Origin: JAGVJT01 sp964513205
Lineage (GTDB): Bacteria; Pseudomonadota; Gammaproteobacteria; Legionellales; Legionellaceae
Direction: 5' to 3'
Assembly: GCA_964513205.1 (NCBI GenBank)
Contig: CAZELP010000010.1
Span: 1 to 63,960 of the forward strand
Length of the DNA stretch: 63,960 bases
Under the pieces are notes generated by a model. The model made no database searches, was not told where the DNA came from, and saw only the letters and a program-made list of their open reading frames with translations. This document shows, piece by piece, positions 35,970 to 45,254 of this stretch. Positions within the stretch are counted from its first letter, which is position 1. Every line of letters starts with the position of its first letter. The position numbers were made by a program, and so were the translations under genes.

Positions 35970-36542
35970 ATGAATACAGCAGTCAATGTTGATTCGAATG
36001 AGTTGCATCTTGGCCAAAAACCAGGAGCAGAGCTCGCTTCGATTCGTAGCCAAAGAGGCTATACAACCGAATATGTTGCAGGTAAATTGCATTTACGAAT
36101 TCATTTAATTGAACTTCTTGAATCAGATGAATACGACAAAATGCCAGAACCTGTTTTTATCAAGGGTTATCTGCGCGCTTATGCAAAACTACTTGAAATT
36201 TCTCCTGAGCCTTTGATTGAACGTTTCAATCGTTACCATACAAGTGAGCGGCGAACAGAACGAGCTCTTTGGCAAAGCAAAAAACGTTCGTATAAAGCAT
36301 ATAAGGCTGAAAATACGGTACGTTGGGTTACTGTCAGTATGACTTTCTTGGTACTTACTGCGGTTATGATGTGGTGGTCCAAAACAAAAGATACTGAAAA
36401 ACTAGAGCCCATGGCTGAAGTAAGTGAATTAAAAGTGAAGGCGAAAACAACGTTGAGTGAGGAGCCTACTAATACGGTAGCAGTTGCTTCTGTATTGCCC
36501 TCTATTGAAACAACAACTTCTGTGGAAAATTTGAGTGAGTGA
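35970..36542 (+). CDS. rodZ: Short RodZ-like cytoskeletal membrane protein
   Basis: RodZ links MreB filaments to the membrane and helps maintain rod shape. ATG 35970 has GGAG five bases upstream. The 190-residue protein has the N-terminal HTH_25 domain (GAELASIRSQRGYTTEYVA ... DKMPEPVFIKGYLRAYAKLL), a basic stretch (KKRSYKAYKAE) and one membrane span (WVTVSMTFLVLTAVMMWW). After the span only about 65 low-complexity Thr/Val/Glu residues follow, so the periplasmic beta domain of longer RodZ is missing. Position between rlmN and hisS is the conserved one, though pilF and ispG are absent. Confidence 0.85.
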   Translation: MNTAVNVDSNELHLGQKPGAELASIRSQRGYTTEYVAGKLHLRIHLIELLESDEYDKMPEPVFIKGYLRAYAKLLEISPEPLIERFNRYHTSERRTERALWQSKKRSYKAYKAENTVRWVTVSMTFLVLTAVMMWWSKTKDTEKLEPMAEVSELKVKAKTTLSEEPTNTVAVASVLPSIETTTSVENLSE

Positions 36543-37815
36543 ATTATTGCAAGCCATTCGAGGGATGTCGGACGTTCTTCCAAAAGACAGTTATTTGTGG
36601 CGTTTTCTTGAGCGAGTCTTTGGTGAAACGCTTTCGGATTATGGATATAAAGAAGTTAGAACACCTCTACTCGAACAAACCGCTTTATTTAAACGTTCTA
36701 TTGGTGAAATTACAGATATCGTCGAAAAAGAGATGTATACCTTTACCGACAGAAATGGCGACAGCTTATCTTTGAGACCTGAAGGGACAGCCAGTTGCGT
36801 TCGAGCTTGTCTTGAACATGGTTTGTTACACAATCAACAGCAAAAGTTGTGGTACATTGGGCCAATGTTTCGACACGAGAAACCCCAAAAAGGACGATAT
36901 CGCCAGTTTCATCAATTTGGTGCAGAAGTTTTTGGCATTGATGGAATCGGCATAGAGTTGGAGCTTATTGCTTTGTGTCAGCGATTATGGACTCGTCTTG
37001 GAATAAACGATGTCGTCCATCTTGAGATCAATACACTGGGAACTATTGAAGAACGTCAAAATTATCGCAATGATTTGATTCATTATTTTAAGCAGCATGA
37101 ATCAATACTGGATGAGGATAGCAAGAGACGTCTTGAAAAAAATCCAATGCGTATTTTGGATAGCAAAAATGAAGCATTAAAATCACTGATTCAAAATGCA
37201 CCTAAGTTAATGGATTTTTTGAGTGATGAGAGCCGAACTTATTTTGAGTCGTTGTGTGAAGGTCTGCGGACACTGGGAATCGCATTCACTATAAACACTT
37301 GCTTAGTTCGTGGATTAGATTATTATGAGCACACCGTTTTTGAGTGGACAACAACGCGATTAGGAAGTCAGGCAACCGTTTGTGCCGGGGGGCGTTTCAA
37401 TAAGTTAGTTGAACATCTTGGCGGAAAATCTACTTCTGCAGTTGGTTTTGCTTTGGGACAAGAGCGACTTCTTCTTCTATGTCAAGAAGTTGCAGCTGAT
37501 TTACCGTCCGAGATTTTACCGGATTTGATTGTTTTACCCGGAACATCTGAGGCGATGATTCAAGCATTGAAAATAGCGGAAAATTTACGTGATAAAGCAC
37601 CTCAGTGGCTTGTTCAAGTCAATACTGCAGCTGGGAGCTTTAAGAGTCAGTTTAAAAAGGCAGATAAAAGTGGAGCAAGGCTCGCATTGATTATTGGTGA
37701 GGAAGAAGCGCAAAACAAAACAGTTGGTATTAAGGATTTGCGCGGCACCACTCCTCAACAGTTGGTTAGTCAATCTGAGTTATTGAATGCGATTTTGGCA
37801 TACATGGGAGAATGA
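36535..37815 (+). CDS. hisS: Histidyl-tRNA synthetase
   Basis: HisRS charges tRNA-His. The 426-residue class II enzyme starts at GTG 36535 (MSELLQAIRGMSDVLP), overlapping rodZ by eight bases. It has motif 2 (YIGPMFRHEKPQKGRYRQFHQFGAE), the His-A loop RGLDYYEHTVFEW, CAGGRFNKLVEHLGG and motif 3 (SAVGFALGQERL), plus the anticodon-binding domain at the end. All parts are present. Confidence 0.96.
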   Translation: MSELLQAIRGMSDVLPKDSYLWRFLERVFGETLSDYGYKEVRTPLLEQTALFKRSIGEITDIVEKEMYTFTDRNGDSLSLRPEGTASCVRACLEHGLLHNQQQKLWYIGPMFRHEKPQKGRYRQFHQFGAEVFGIDGIGIELELIALCQRLWTRLGINDVVHLEINTLGTIEERQNYRNDLIHYFKQHESILDEDSKRRLEKNPMRILDSKNEALKSLIQNAPKLMDFLSDESRTYFESLCEGLRTLGIAFTINTCLVRGLDYYEHTVFEWTTTRLGSQATVCAGGRFNKLVEHLGGKSTSAVGFALGQERLLLLCQEVAADLPSEILPDLIVLPGTSEAMIQALKIAENLRDKAPQWLVQVNTAAGSFKSQFKKADKSGARLALIIGEEEAQNKTVGIKDLRGTTPQQLVSQSELLNAILAYMGE

Positions 37816-37816
37816 T

Positions 37817-38344
37817 GTGTCTGTTTATATGACGGAAGAAGAACAGCTTTTGGCGATCAAAAATTTTTGGAAAAAGCATCAACGTTTGATCTCAATCGTT
37901 TTATCAGTTGTTCTTTTATGTACGGCAGGGGTTCGTTATTGGCAATGGCATACTGAAAAAAGAGATCAAAATGCGTCGATACTTTATCAACAATTGATGC
38001 AAGCGTTCTCTGAAAATGATCAACCTTCTATTCAAGCGCATGCCAAAACTCTTGGATTGGAATATGCTCACACCGTTTATGGCGATGCCGCTTCGCTGAT
38101 GTTAGCTAAATTGGCTGTTGATAAAAAAGATTGGAACCAGGCAATAAATACCCTCAAAAAAGTGGCGATGGAGGGACAAACAAAGACATTGCGTGATGTT
38201 GCTAAGTATAGATTAGCTCGAATATTCTTGTATCAGAAGGCGTACGATGATGCCTTGAGCATGATCGACGATGTAGACAGCGTGGATGCTGTAACACTCA
38301 ATCAGTTAAAAGAAGAAATTCACTCCGCTAAAAAACTGTCTTAG
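37817..38344 (+). CDS. yfgM: YfgM-family periplasmic TPR-like protein
   Basis: YfgM is a bitopic inner-membrane protein that works with PpiD at the Sec translocon. GTG 37817 is chosen because GGAG lies six bases upstream in the end of hisS. The 175-residue product has a short cytoplasmic part (TEEEQLLAIKNFWKKHQ), one span (SIVLSVVLLCTAGVRYW) and a helical TPR-like region (ALSMIDDVDSVD). The hisS-yfgM-bamB-der order is the gammaproteobacterial standard. Confidence 0.92.
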   Translation: MSVYMTEEEQLLAIKNFWKKHQRLISIVLSVVLLCTAGVRYWQWHTEKRDQNASILYQQLMQAFSENDQPSIQAHAKTLGLEYAHTVYGDAASLMLAKLAVDKKDWNQAINTLKKVAMEGQTKTLRDVAKYRLARIFLYQKAYDDALSMIDDVDSVDAVTLNQLKEEIHSAKKLS

Positions 38345-38354
38345 GGGTTCAATC

Positions 38355-39515
38355 GTGTTAGGTTTTGTCAAAAAAGCGTTTTTTTATGGTTGCTTGGTGT
38401 TAACTGGTTGTTCACAGGTTGATGATTATTTATTGGGCAAAGATAACACCATCAAGCCCAAAGCACTACCGGATTATCATCAGAAAATAACCTTTAAGTC
38501 ACTTTGGACTTCCTCAGTTGGTAAAACAGAGGATGCAGCTCATCTCAAGTTAACACCTGCGGTGTATCAGCATGTCATCTATATTGCGGATTCCAAAGGG
38601 CGAGTTTCCGCCCTGAACAAAGAAACAGGAAAATCCATATGGGTGAAACAGGTATCGTCTTCGCCTTTAAGTGGGCCTGTTGTATCAGAAGATATCTTGG
38701 CACTGGGAACTGATAATGCGTCTGTTTTGGTTTTGAGCCGCGAAGATGGGCATGTGATTTGGGAGGCGTCGGTTTCAGGGGATGTATTAGCCAGTCCTTT
38801 GATCACTCAAAAACGTGTGATCGTAAAAACAATTGATGGTCGTTTGTATGCTTTTGATAAATATACCGGAAAAAAATTGTGGTCTTTAAACCATGGTTCT
38901 CCAAATTTAATTTTGCGTGCGAGCTCATCGCCGATTAAAGTCGGAAATTGGGTCATTGTAGGGTTTTCGGATGGAAAACTAGATGCCATTGAGCTTGATA
39001 CAGGTCGTGTGTTGTGGCAGCGTAGCATTGCTTATGCTTCTGGTTCCAGTGATGTAGAACGTTTGGTCGACATTGACACAGATCCAGTAGCAGAAGGAAA
39101 CCACTTGTTTTTAGCCAGTTATCAAGGCGATGTCGGAATGATGTCGATGAAAACAGGTGAATTTATTTGGCACAAACCCACATCAACTTATGACAATCTT
39201 ACTTTGGATGATCGCGCACTTTATGTTGTGGATAGCAGCGATGTGATCATTGCCATGAACAAAAAAAATGGTCAAACTGAATGGAAGCAAACAGCGCTCC
39301 GCGCACGCGGTGCCACATCTGCTGCGCAATTAGGTCGATACTTGCTTATTGCGGATAAGACAGGATATTTACATGGATTAGATATTCAGCAAGGAGAGCT
39401 CGTAGGTCGTGTGTCTTTGAATGCGCCGATCGATGTTGCCCCGGTTGTTTCCGATGGGCGTGTTTATGTGCTAACACAGGCGGGGCAACTCACCTGTTTT
39501 GCTGTAGAGAGGTAA
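38355..39515 (+). CDS. bamB: Outer-membrane assembly lipoprotein BamB
   Basis: BamB is a lipoprotein of the BAM complex that inserts beta-barrel proteins. The GTG start has AGGGG seven bases upstream. The 386-residue protein has a signal with lipobox LTGC (Cys at about residue 19) and an eight-bladed PQQ-like propeller, seen as repeated phrases such as VSALNKETGKSIWVKQV, LYAFDKYTGKKLWSLNHG and DAIELDTGRVLWQRSI. The neighbours yfgM and der confirm it. Confidence 0.95.
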   Translation: MLGFVKKAFFYGCLVLTGCSQVDDYLLGKDNTIKPKALPDYHQKITFKSLWTSSVGKTEDAAHLKLTPAVYQHVIYIADSKGRVSALNKETGKSIWVKQVSSSPLSGPVVSEDILALGTDNASVLVLSREDGHVIWEASVSGDVLASPLITQKRVIVKTIDGRLYAFDKYTGKKLWSLNHGSPNLILRASSSPIKVGNWVIVGFSDGKLDAIELDTGRVLWQRSIAYASGSSDVERLVDIDTDPVAEGNHLFLASYQGDVGMMSMKTGEFIWHKPTSTYDNLTLDDRALYVVDSSDVIIAMNKKNGQTEWKQTALRARGATSAAQLGRYLLIADKTGYLHGLDIQQGELVGRVSLNAPIDVAPVVSDGRVYVLTQAGQLTCFAVER

Positions 39516-39516
39516 A

Positions 39517-40911
39517 ATGACAACGCCTGTAATAGCCCTTGTTGGGCGCCCTAATGTTGGCAAATCCACTTTTTTTAATCGATTGACTAAAACTCAAAAT
39601 GCTTTAGTCGCTGATTTTCCTGGATTGACTCGAGATAGACAATACGGCGAAGTCACCTTCGAAAATAAACCTTTTATTGTAATTGATACCGGCGGGATTG
39701 GAGTCGATGACATGGCGGTTGATTTGTTAATGTCAAAACAGTCTGCTTTGGCTTTAGATGAAGCAACGCGTATCTTTTTTTTGGTGGATGGTCGTGCCGG
39801 ACTCACTCCATCAGATGAAGCCATTGCAACAAAACTTAGAAAATTAGGTAAGCCCGTTGATTTGGTGGTGAATAAAGTAGAAGGTTTGGATGAAACATTC
39901 GTTAGCGCAGATTTTCAAGCATTGGGACTTTCTTCTGTGCACTGCATTTCTGCCTCTCATGGTCGAGGAATTACGCCTTTTTTGCGTAAAGTAACCGCTG
40001 ATTTTCCTGCAAATGAGTCTGTTGATCCTGCTAAAGATGAAGCCATTAAAGTGGCTTTTGTCGGGCGACCTAATGTGGGTAAATCGACACTTATTAATCG
40101 TATTTTAGGCGAAGAGCGTGTGGTGGTATATGATATGCCAGGCACCACGCGAGATAGTGTTGCAGTGCCTTTTATGCGCGAAGACCAGGCTTATACATTA
40201 ATTGATACCGCAGGGGTTCGTCGTCGTTCTCGTGTTGGAGAAAAAATCGAAAAATTTTCGATTATCAAGACATTGCAATCCATTAAAGAATCTCACGTGT
40301 GTTTATGTTTAATTGATGCGACAGAAGGATTGACCGATCAGGACATGCATTTGCTCGGGTTTGTCATAGAAGCAGGTAAAGCGCTGGTTATTGTGGTCAA
40401 CAAGTGGGATGGTTTAAGTGTTGATCATAAGAAACATGTAGAAGCAGAATTGTTGCGCAAGTTACACTTTGTTAATTTCGCAAAAATCAGGTATATTTCT
40501 GCGTTACATGGAAGCGGTGTTGGGATTTTATTTAAGGACATCAAGCAGGCATATCAGGCTGCAATCCGGCCGTTTTCAACGTCGACAGTCACGCGTATAC
40601 TAGAAGATATGGTAACTCAGCATCCTCCTCCATTGGTGCGCGGTCGTCGTATTAAATTACGCTATGCACATGCTGGTGGTCATAATCCTCCTTTGATTAT
40701 TGTCCATGGTAATCAATTGGATGCTTTACCCGAAAGTTATAAACGTTACTTGATAAAAGGCTTTACTGAAAAACTTAAATTGATAGGGACGCCTTTAAAA
40801 TTAGAGTTCAAAGGCGGCAACAATCCATTTAAGGATAAGAAAAACAGTTTAAGCCAGCGGCAGGTTAACAAAAAAAAGCGATTGATGAACTGGGTTAAGA
40901 AAAAACGATAA
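39517..40911 (+). CDS. der: Ribosome-associated GTPase Der (EngA)
   Basis: Der is a tandem GTPase needed for 50S subunit assembly. The 464-residue protein has two G domains. The first runs from about residue 4 (GRPNVGKSTFFN, DTGG, NKVE) and the second from about 180 (GRPNVGKSTLIN, DTAGVRRRSR, NKWD). A KH-like C-terminal domain (GRRIKLRYAHAGGHNPP) and a basic tail follow. It starts one base after the bamB stop. Confidence 0.97.
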   Translation: MTTPVIALVGRPNVGKSTFFNRLTKTQNALVADFPGLTRDRQYGEVTFENKPFIVIDTGGIGVDDMAVDLLMSKQSALALDEATRIFFLVDGRAGLTPSDEAIATKLRKLGKPVDLVVNKVEGLDETFVSADFQALGLSSVHCISASHGRGITPFLRKVTADFPANESVDPAKDEAIKVAFVGRPNVGKSTLINRILGEERVVVYDMPGTTRDSVAVPFMREDQAYTLIDTAGVRRRSRVGEKIEKFSIIKTLQSIKESHVCLCLIDATEGLTDQDMHLLGFVIEAGKALVIVVNKWDGLSVDHKKHVEAELLRKLHFVNFAKIRYISALHGSGVGILFKDIKQAYQAAIRPFSTSTVTRILEDMVTQHPPPLVRGRRIKLRYAHAGGHNPPLIIVHGNQLDALPESYKRYLIKGFTEKLKLIGTPLKLEFKGGNNPFKDKKNSLSQRQVNKKKRLMNWVKKKR

Positions 40912-40922
40912 CATAGGACATC

Positions 40923-41750
40923 ATGATGTCGAATGTGGCGCAAGATAATTTTTTTCAAGATGATCGTATTGTAGACCAATTTGGCGCAATGACAGAAAGT
41001 CATCGTGTGGCAATTGAGCAAATCCAACATACCTATCTTGGACATCGTCCTCATTGTAAAGTTCTGGATTTAGGTGCCAAAGAAGGCATGTTTTTGCAAA
41101 AGCTTCACGCACTTTTGCCTCTTGCAGAATTGACTGGCGTAGATGTTTCTGCTGATGCGCTGAACAAGATCAAAGTCAACTTGCCTTTAACTACCATTGA
41201 GGCAAGTCCATCTGATGTCACGCATTATTTGCCACCTCATAGCCAAGATTTAGTTTTGGCTCATTTTTTAAATGCTTATGTGCCTTTGCATACGCTTTTT
41301 AATGCGGCAAAAGTTTTGACGCGGGCAACAGGTTATTTTTCTCTGGTGACCACGACTTATGAATCATTTCCAGTTGCGCAACAGTATCTGGCTGATTTTA
41401 TCACGAAAGGTTCTGTTCTTGGTCGAGTGGTTGGGCATTATTATAAGTCGATTGTTAAAAACACAACAGTGGCAGCAAGTGAAGAAGATCTGTTAAAAGC
41501 TTGTGCCTCTCATGGTTTTGAAGTCATTGAGCATCATCGCCTAAAAATTCCGATTGTGCTTCATAATATTGATGAGTTAGCTTGGTTTGGTATCGAAGGA
41601 ACTTGGTTTTTGAATCATTTGTCTGTTCGCATGCTACCAAAACATTTTTTAATTGCTCGATTAAAGCGTTTGTTTGATAAAGTTTTTACCTTTCCTTATC
41701 AAGACATCCATATGATTGATGTCATTTTGGCGAGAAAATCAATTCAATAG
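40923..41750 (+). CDS. SAM-dependent class I methyltransferase, substrate unknown
   Basis: The 275-residue protein has the Rossmann-type SAM motif KVLDLGAKEGMFLQKL (third Gly of the usual GxGxG replaced), an acidic second strand LTGVDVSADAL, and motif SQDLVLAHFL. The C-terminal half is unlike rRNA or ubiquinone methyltransferases I know and ends with a basic region. AGGA precedes two adjacent ATGs. It follows der by 11 bases and precedes a cytochrome, so it may be co-transcribed. The substrate cannot be told from sequence. Confidence 0.8.
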   Translation: MMSNVAQDNFFQDDRIVDQFGAMTESHRVAIEQIQHTYLGHRPHCKVLDLGAKEGMFLQKLHALLPLAELTGVDVSADALNKIKVNLPLTTIEASPSDVTHYLPPHSQDLVLAHFLNAYVPLHTLFNAAKVLTRATGYFSLVTTTYESFPVAQQYLADFITKGSVLGRVVGHYYKSIVKNTTVAASEEDLLKACASHGFEVIEHHRLKIPIVLHNIDELAWFGIEGTWFLNHLSVRMLPKHFLIARLKRLFDKVFTFPYQDIHMIDVILARKSIQ

Positions 41751-41761
41751 AGTGGTGTTGT

Positions 41762-42145
41762 ATGCGTAACTTATTTACACTGGTGTTCTTTTTTTTCTAT
41801 TTTGTAGCCGATGTACAAGCACATCAGCCTGCGCGTTTTTTAGAGGAAATCAAAGGTCGACCCAATGAGGGGGCTGAAATCGTTGATCATTTTTGTGCGA
41901 TTTGTCATGGCGACCCACCTCAAATACAAGTAGGCGCTCCGCGTATGCACGTTTCTGATGATTGGAAGCCAAGGTTGAAACAAGGTTTTTCTACTTTATT
42001 CAAACATGTGAATGAAGGAATTGGCGTGATGCCCCCCAGAGGAGGCTGTTTTGAGTGCTCTGATGCACAGCTTGTGCTTGCAATTAAATCTATTGTTGGT
42101 AAAAATAATCATGTTAAGCATTTTGATGTCAAAAAGAGCGCGTAG
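41762..42145 (+). CDS. Small periplasmic c-type cytochrome (c5-like)
   Basis: The 127-residue protein begins with a signal peptide (NLFTLVFFFFYFVADVQA). It carries one haem site, HFCAICHGDPP (CxxCH), with a likely Met ligand in GVMPPRGGC. The GGCFECSD Cys pair after it is the disulfide typical of cytochrome c5/c555 types. It would transfer electrons in the periplasm. The neighbours give no clear partner. Confidence 0.88.
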   Translation: MRNLFTLVFFFFYFVADVQAHQPARFLEEIKGRPNEGAEIVDHFCAICHGDPPQIQVGAPRMHVSDDWKPRLKQGFSTLFKHVNEGIGVMPPRGGCFECSDAQLVLAIKSIVGKNNHVKHFDVKKSA

Positions 42146-42232
42146 ATATCAATAAGTTAAAAAATTATAAAATAATGCTAATCCTTTTTACAGTCTGACC
42201 GATAAATATGTAAAACGTCGGAGGATTGTATC

Positions 42233-42793
42233 GTGAACACAAAACTAAAATGGATGGTTGTACCTGCTTGTGTTGTTTTGGCTTCTTGCGCGTCAAATCG
42301 CACCGTACCCATTGTGGACGATGCGGGGCATACGCATTATACAACTGCTTATGCAGATGACTATAAAGGACAAGGTCATTTCCCTGAGCAGCGTCCAGCA
42401 ACAGGTCGAAAAGTCTTTATTTTTGACCCCAAAGCGACATCATGGGCTGCTTATGATGCGAAAGGGCATCTTGTTCAAACCGGTAGCGCTTCGGGTGGTA
42501 AAGATTATTGCGAAGATGTGGGGCGTCCTTGCCGTACGGTCACTGGGACTTTCCATGTCTATTCTAAAAAAGGTGAAGAATGTAAATCTAGCATTTATCC
42601 GATAGAAACGGGTGGCGGTGCTAGAATGCCTTACTGCATGCACTTTCACCAAGGATATTCGATTCATGCTGCTTATGAAGTGCCTGACTATAATGCAAGC
42701 CACGGATGTATTCGAGTACTTCCAAGTGCTGCAAAATGGTTGAACGAGGATTTTGTTGATGTCGGCACAACCGTAATCGTAAAACCTTACTGA
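42233..42793 (+). CDS. L,D-transpeptidase (YkuD domain) lipoprotein
   Basis: The GTG start has CGGAGGA seven bases upstream. The 186-residue protein has a lipobox (VVLASCAS, Cys about residue 20), then a YkuD catalytic domain with IHAAYEVPDYNASHGCIRV, containing the nucleophile Cys and conserved His and Arg. Two extra Cys pairs (DYCEDVGRPC, EECKSS) may form disulfides. YkuD enzymes form 3-3 cross-links or attach lipoproteins to peptidoglycan. A terminator follows at once. Confidence 0.9.
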   Translation: MNTKLKWMVVPACVVLASCASNRTVPIVDDAGHTHYTTAYADDYKGQGHFPEQRPATGRKVFIFDPKATSWAAYDAKGHLVQTGSASGGKDYCEDVGRPCRTVTGTFHVYSKKGEECKSSIYPIETGGGARMPYCMHFHQGYSIHAAYEVPDYNASHGCIRVLPSAAKWLNEDFVDVGTTVIVKPY

Positions 42794-42801
42794 TAATTCC
42801 G

Positions 42802-42825
42802 AGGGGAGGCTAGACCTCCCTTTTT
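42802..42825 (+). terminator. Rho-independent terminator of the L,D-transpeptidase gene
   Basis: GGGAGG-CTAGA-CCTCCC with TTTTTC directly after it lies about 10 bases behind the stop codon. Confidence 0.85.
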
Positions 42826-42861
42826 CTTGTCTATAGAATGTTTCTATCTTTGAATTAACCG

Positions 42862-43734
42862 GTGATTTTTTTGAATACAGGATTAGTTTCTCTCGATAGA
42901 CGTGAGTTTGGTTTTTGGCGCGCATTAGTTGGCGCTTTTTTTTCCTCTAGATTGTATGTTGATGTTGCAAAGAGATGGCGTGGCTTTGGATTTTTCTTTC
43001 TGCTTGGTGTTTTTTTTATCGCTGGAACACCTTTTGGGGTACGTTGTGAATATGCCATTTACAATTACTGTCAAGATTATCTGATTGAACCATTAGAGCA
43101 TTTTCCGACTTTATCGATTCAAGAGGGGCATCTAGAGTGGAATTCTTGGATGCCGTACCGTATGTTAAATAAAAATGGAAAAACAGTGTTGATGGTAGAC
43201 ACTACCGATACTGTGACTAAAATCGATCATAAAAAAGATCCCGATCTGACTTGGCTTTTAACGGCAGACTCGTTGCATTTTTCTCCGCCCGTATTACAAA
43301 TTACGCCTAATCTTCAGTTGCCTTTGGAAAATGCTGCTCGAGTGACACTTTTTGATCCAGGTGCAAATGATACCATTGTGTTATCTGAATTGGGGTCGAG
43401 TGGTTTTAAGTTGGCTGTATACACCATGGCTTTTTTGGCTTATCCCTGTGTGATTTGCGTTCTTTTAGGAACGGCTACCACTATTTTAGCTGCTTTCGCC
43501 TGGGCTGCTCAATACTACATTCGTGTTGTTTTCAGATATAAAATGTCTTATCAAGCGGTTTGTCGTTTGTTAGCGGTATCGTTTACGCCGCCTCTGTTTA
43601 TGAGCTTTTTTATTGTGACATTTGGAATAAATTTTAGTAATGACCGGTTGTATGCATTCCTTTTATTTGCGCTTTATTTTAACTTCGGTGTTTTATCTGT
43701 GAGACGCGTTGATAGGGCAATGGTCTTTGCCTAG
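42862..43734 (+). CDS. DUF1189-like inner-membrane protein
   Basis: The 290-residue protein has an N-terminal block SSRLYVDVAKRWRGFGFFFL leading into a membrane span, a large extracytoplasmic part with HFPTLSIQEGHLEW and LLTADSLHFSPP, then four further spans. This arrangement is that of the DUF1189 family, whose function is unknown. The start at GTG 42862 has no clear ribosome site and could be a few codons later. Confidence 0.75.
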   Translation: MIFLNTGLVSLDRREFGFWRALVGAFFSSRLYVDVAKRWRGFGFFFLLGVFFIAGTPFGVRCEYAIYNYCQDYLIEPLEHFPTLSIQEGHLEWNSWMPYRMLNKNGKTVLMVDTTDTVTKIDHKKDPDLTWLLTADSLHFSPPVLQITPNLQLPLENAARVTLFDPGANDTIVLSELGSSGFKLAVYTMAFLAYPCVICVLLGTATTILAAFAWAAQYYIRVVFRYKMSYQAVCRLLAVSFTPPLFMSFFIVTFGINFSNDRLYAFLLFALYFNFGVLSVRRVDRAMVFA

Positions 43735-43737
43735 GTT

Positions 43738-43756
43738 GGGCTGTTTGTGACAGCCC
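43738..43756. terminator. Hairpin between convergent genes
   Basis: GGGCTG-TTTGTGA-CAGCCC lies between the DUF1189-like gene and the transporter gene. There is no strong U tract on either side, so it is a weak terminator candidate. Confidence 0.4.
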
Positions 43757-43771
43757 AGTTAAGTTTGAAGA

Positions 43772-45166
43772 TTAATGGTCTTTAGAACCCAGTGTTTTCT
43801 TAGAAACAATCCAAGGGATAATGACAAAAACGAGCATGCCGATAATTAAACAGCCCTCAAAAAAAGCCAAGTTTTGAATTGGAATGTCTTTGGGTGGGAT
43901 AAAGCCGATTACAATTGCGAAAATGCAGCACAACAGTCCCGTCAATGCCAAGATCCACATCCCTAAGGTTCCGCCTGGTATTTTATAAGGCCTAGGGCGG
44001 TCTGGCGCTTTGTATCGCAGTCTAATAGCGGCTGCAAACATAAAGATGTACACCAGCAGTGCCAATTGCGCGCAGAGAATCGTTAAAATCCAATATGCTG
44101 CATAAATTGTATTGCTTAAAATGAAGACACTGCTCAATAGAGTAAAAATCACACCTTGAGCGATTAGGATGCGAGATGGAACCCCGTAACGATTCATTTT
44201 TGTAAAGTACTCTGGAATAGAACCGTCTCGAGCAGAAATAAGCAGTCCTTTGGTCGGGCCAATGATCCACGCAGAAACACCACTTAGTCCACCCAGAATA
44301 ATTAAAACAGCAGTAATCGATGTCATCCAAGGCATGCCGTATGCTTTAAAAAATAAATCATACGCATCAATCAGACCTGATACGACATTGAGATCGTGAT
44401 TAGGGACAACAATGGTAATGGCAAGTGAGCCTAACACTAAAGTCGAAAAGATGATGATCATCGAGTACAACAAGGCCCTTGGGTAATCGCGTTGAGGATT
44501 TTTCACTTCCTCTGCATGCATGGCTGACATTTCAATTCCCAAAAGACCAAATAAAACAGCAGAAAACAGTGACGCATTGCCAAGATCGTGTACGCTAGGT
44601 AACCAATTAATCGGTGTGGGAATGGCGATAGGGTGACCCTGTACAATCCATAAAAAACCCAAAACAATAATGCCGATAATGGGTGCAAGTGTCCCTACAA
44701 TTGCACCCAGAATACTAATGAAACCTGAAAGACGCATGCCAAAATTATTGAGCAGTGTCATAAACCAAAAAAGGCCGAGTGTTGTGCCAAGAAGATAAGT
44801 GCGATTTTGGGCAAGTTCTGGTGCAAACAGATAAGCCATCGTCGTGACGATAAACACAAGAATGGTTGGATACCATACAATGTTATAAATCCATTGTAAC
44901 CAGATCGTGATAAAAGCAGTTTGTCGACCAAATGCTTCTCGTACCCATACATAAAGTCCGCCAGTACTGGGATAAGCGGTTGCTAACTCTGCAGCAACCA
45001 AAGCCACGGGAATAAAAAATAAAAGGGCAGCAAGCACATAGTATGTGACGAGCGAACCACCTAATTGTGCTGAGACTGGCAATGTTCGCAGGTTGTCAAC
45101 AGCGATGACATTAATCATCACCAGCGTAAAGACACTTAAAACTCGTTTTGATACTTGTGTTGTCAT
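43772..45166 (-). CDS. APC-family amino acid permease (GadC-like)
   Basis: The 464-residue protein has about 12 membrane spans and the APC signature near the N-terminus (NVIAVDNLRTLP, ATAYPSTGGLYVWVREAFGR). It also has GLLGIEMSAMHAEEVKNPQRDYPRA and SGVSAWIIGPTKGLL, which resemble glutamate/GABA-type exchangers of the GadC group. Such proteins swap amino acids across the inner membrane. No decarboxylase gene is nearby, so the substrate is not determined. Confidence 0.88.
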   Translation of the reverse strand: MTTQVSKRVLSVFTLVMINVIAVDNLRTLPVSAQLGGSLVTYYVLAALLFFIPVALVAAELATAYPSTGGLYVWVREAFGRQTAFITIWLQWIYNIVWYPTILVFIVTTMAYLFAPELAQNRTYLLGTTLGLFWFMTLLNNFGMRLSGFISILGAIVGTLAPIIGIIVLGFLWIVQGHPIAIPTPINWLPSVHDLGNASLFSAVLFGLLGIEMSAMHAEEVKNPQRDYPRALLYSMIIIFSTLVLGSLAITIVVPNHDLNVVSGLIDAYDLFFKAYGMPWMTSITAVLIILGGLSGVSAWIIGPTKGLLISARDGSIPEYFTKMNRYGVPSRILIAQGVIFTLLSSVFILSNTIYAAYWILTILCAQLALLVYIFMFAAAIRLRYKAPDRPRPYKIPGGTLGMWILALTGLLCCIFAIVIGFIPPKDIPIQNLAFFEGCLIIGMLVFVIIPWIVSKKTLGSKDH

Positions 45167-45254
45167 ACCGTGATTCCAAAATAATGGCTTGAAAAAAACA
45201 AACTCGAAAAAAATTTTATCAGAAATTGAGTGAAAAACCTAGAAATGCTGAGTA

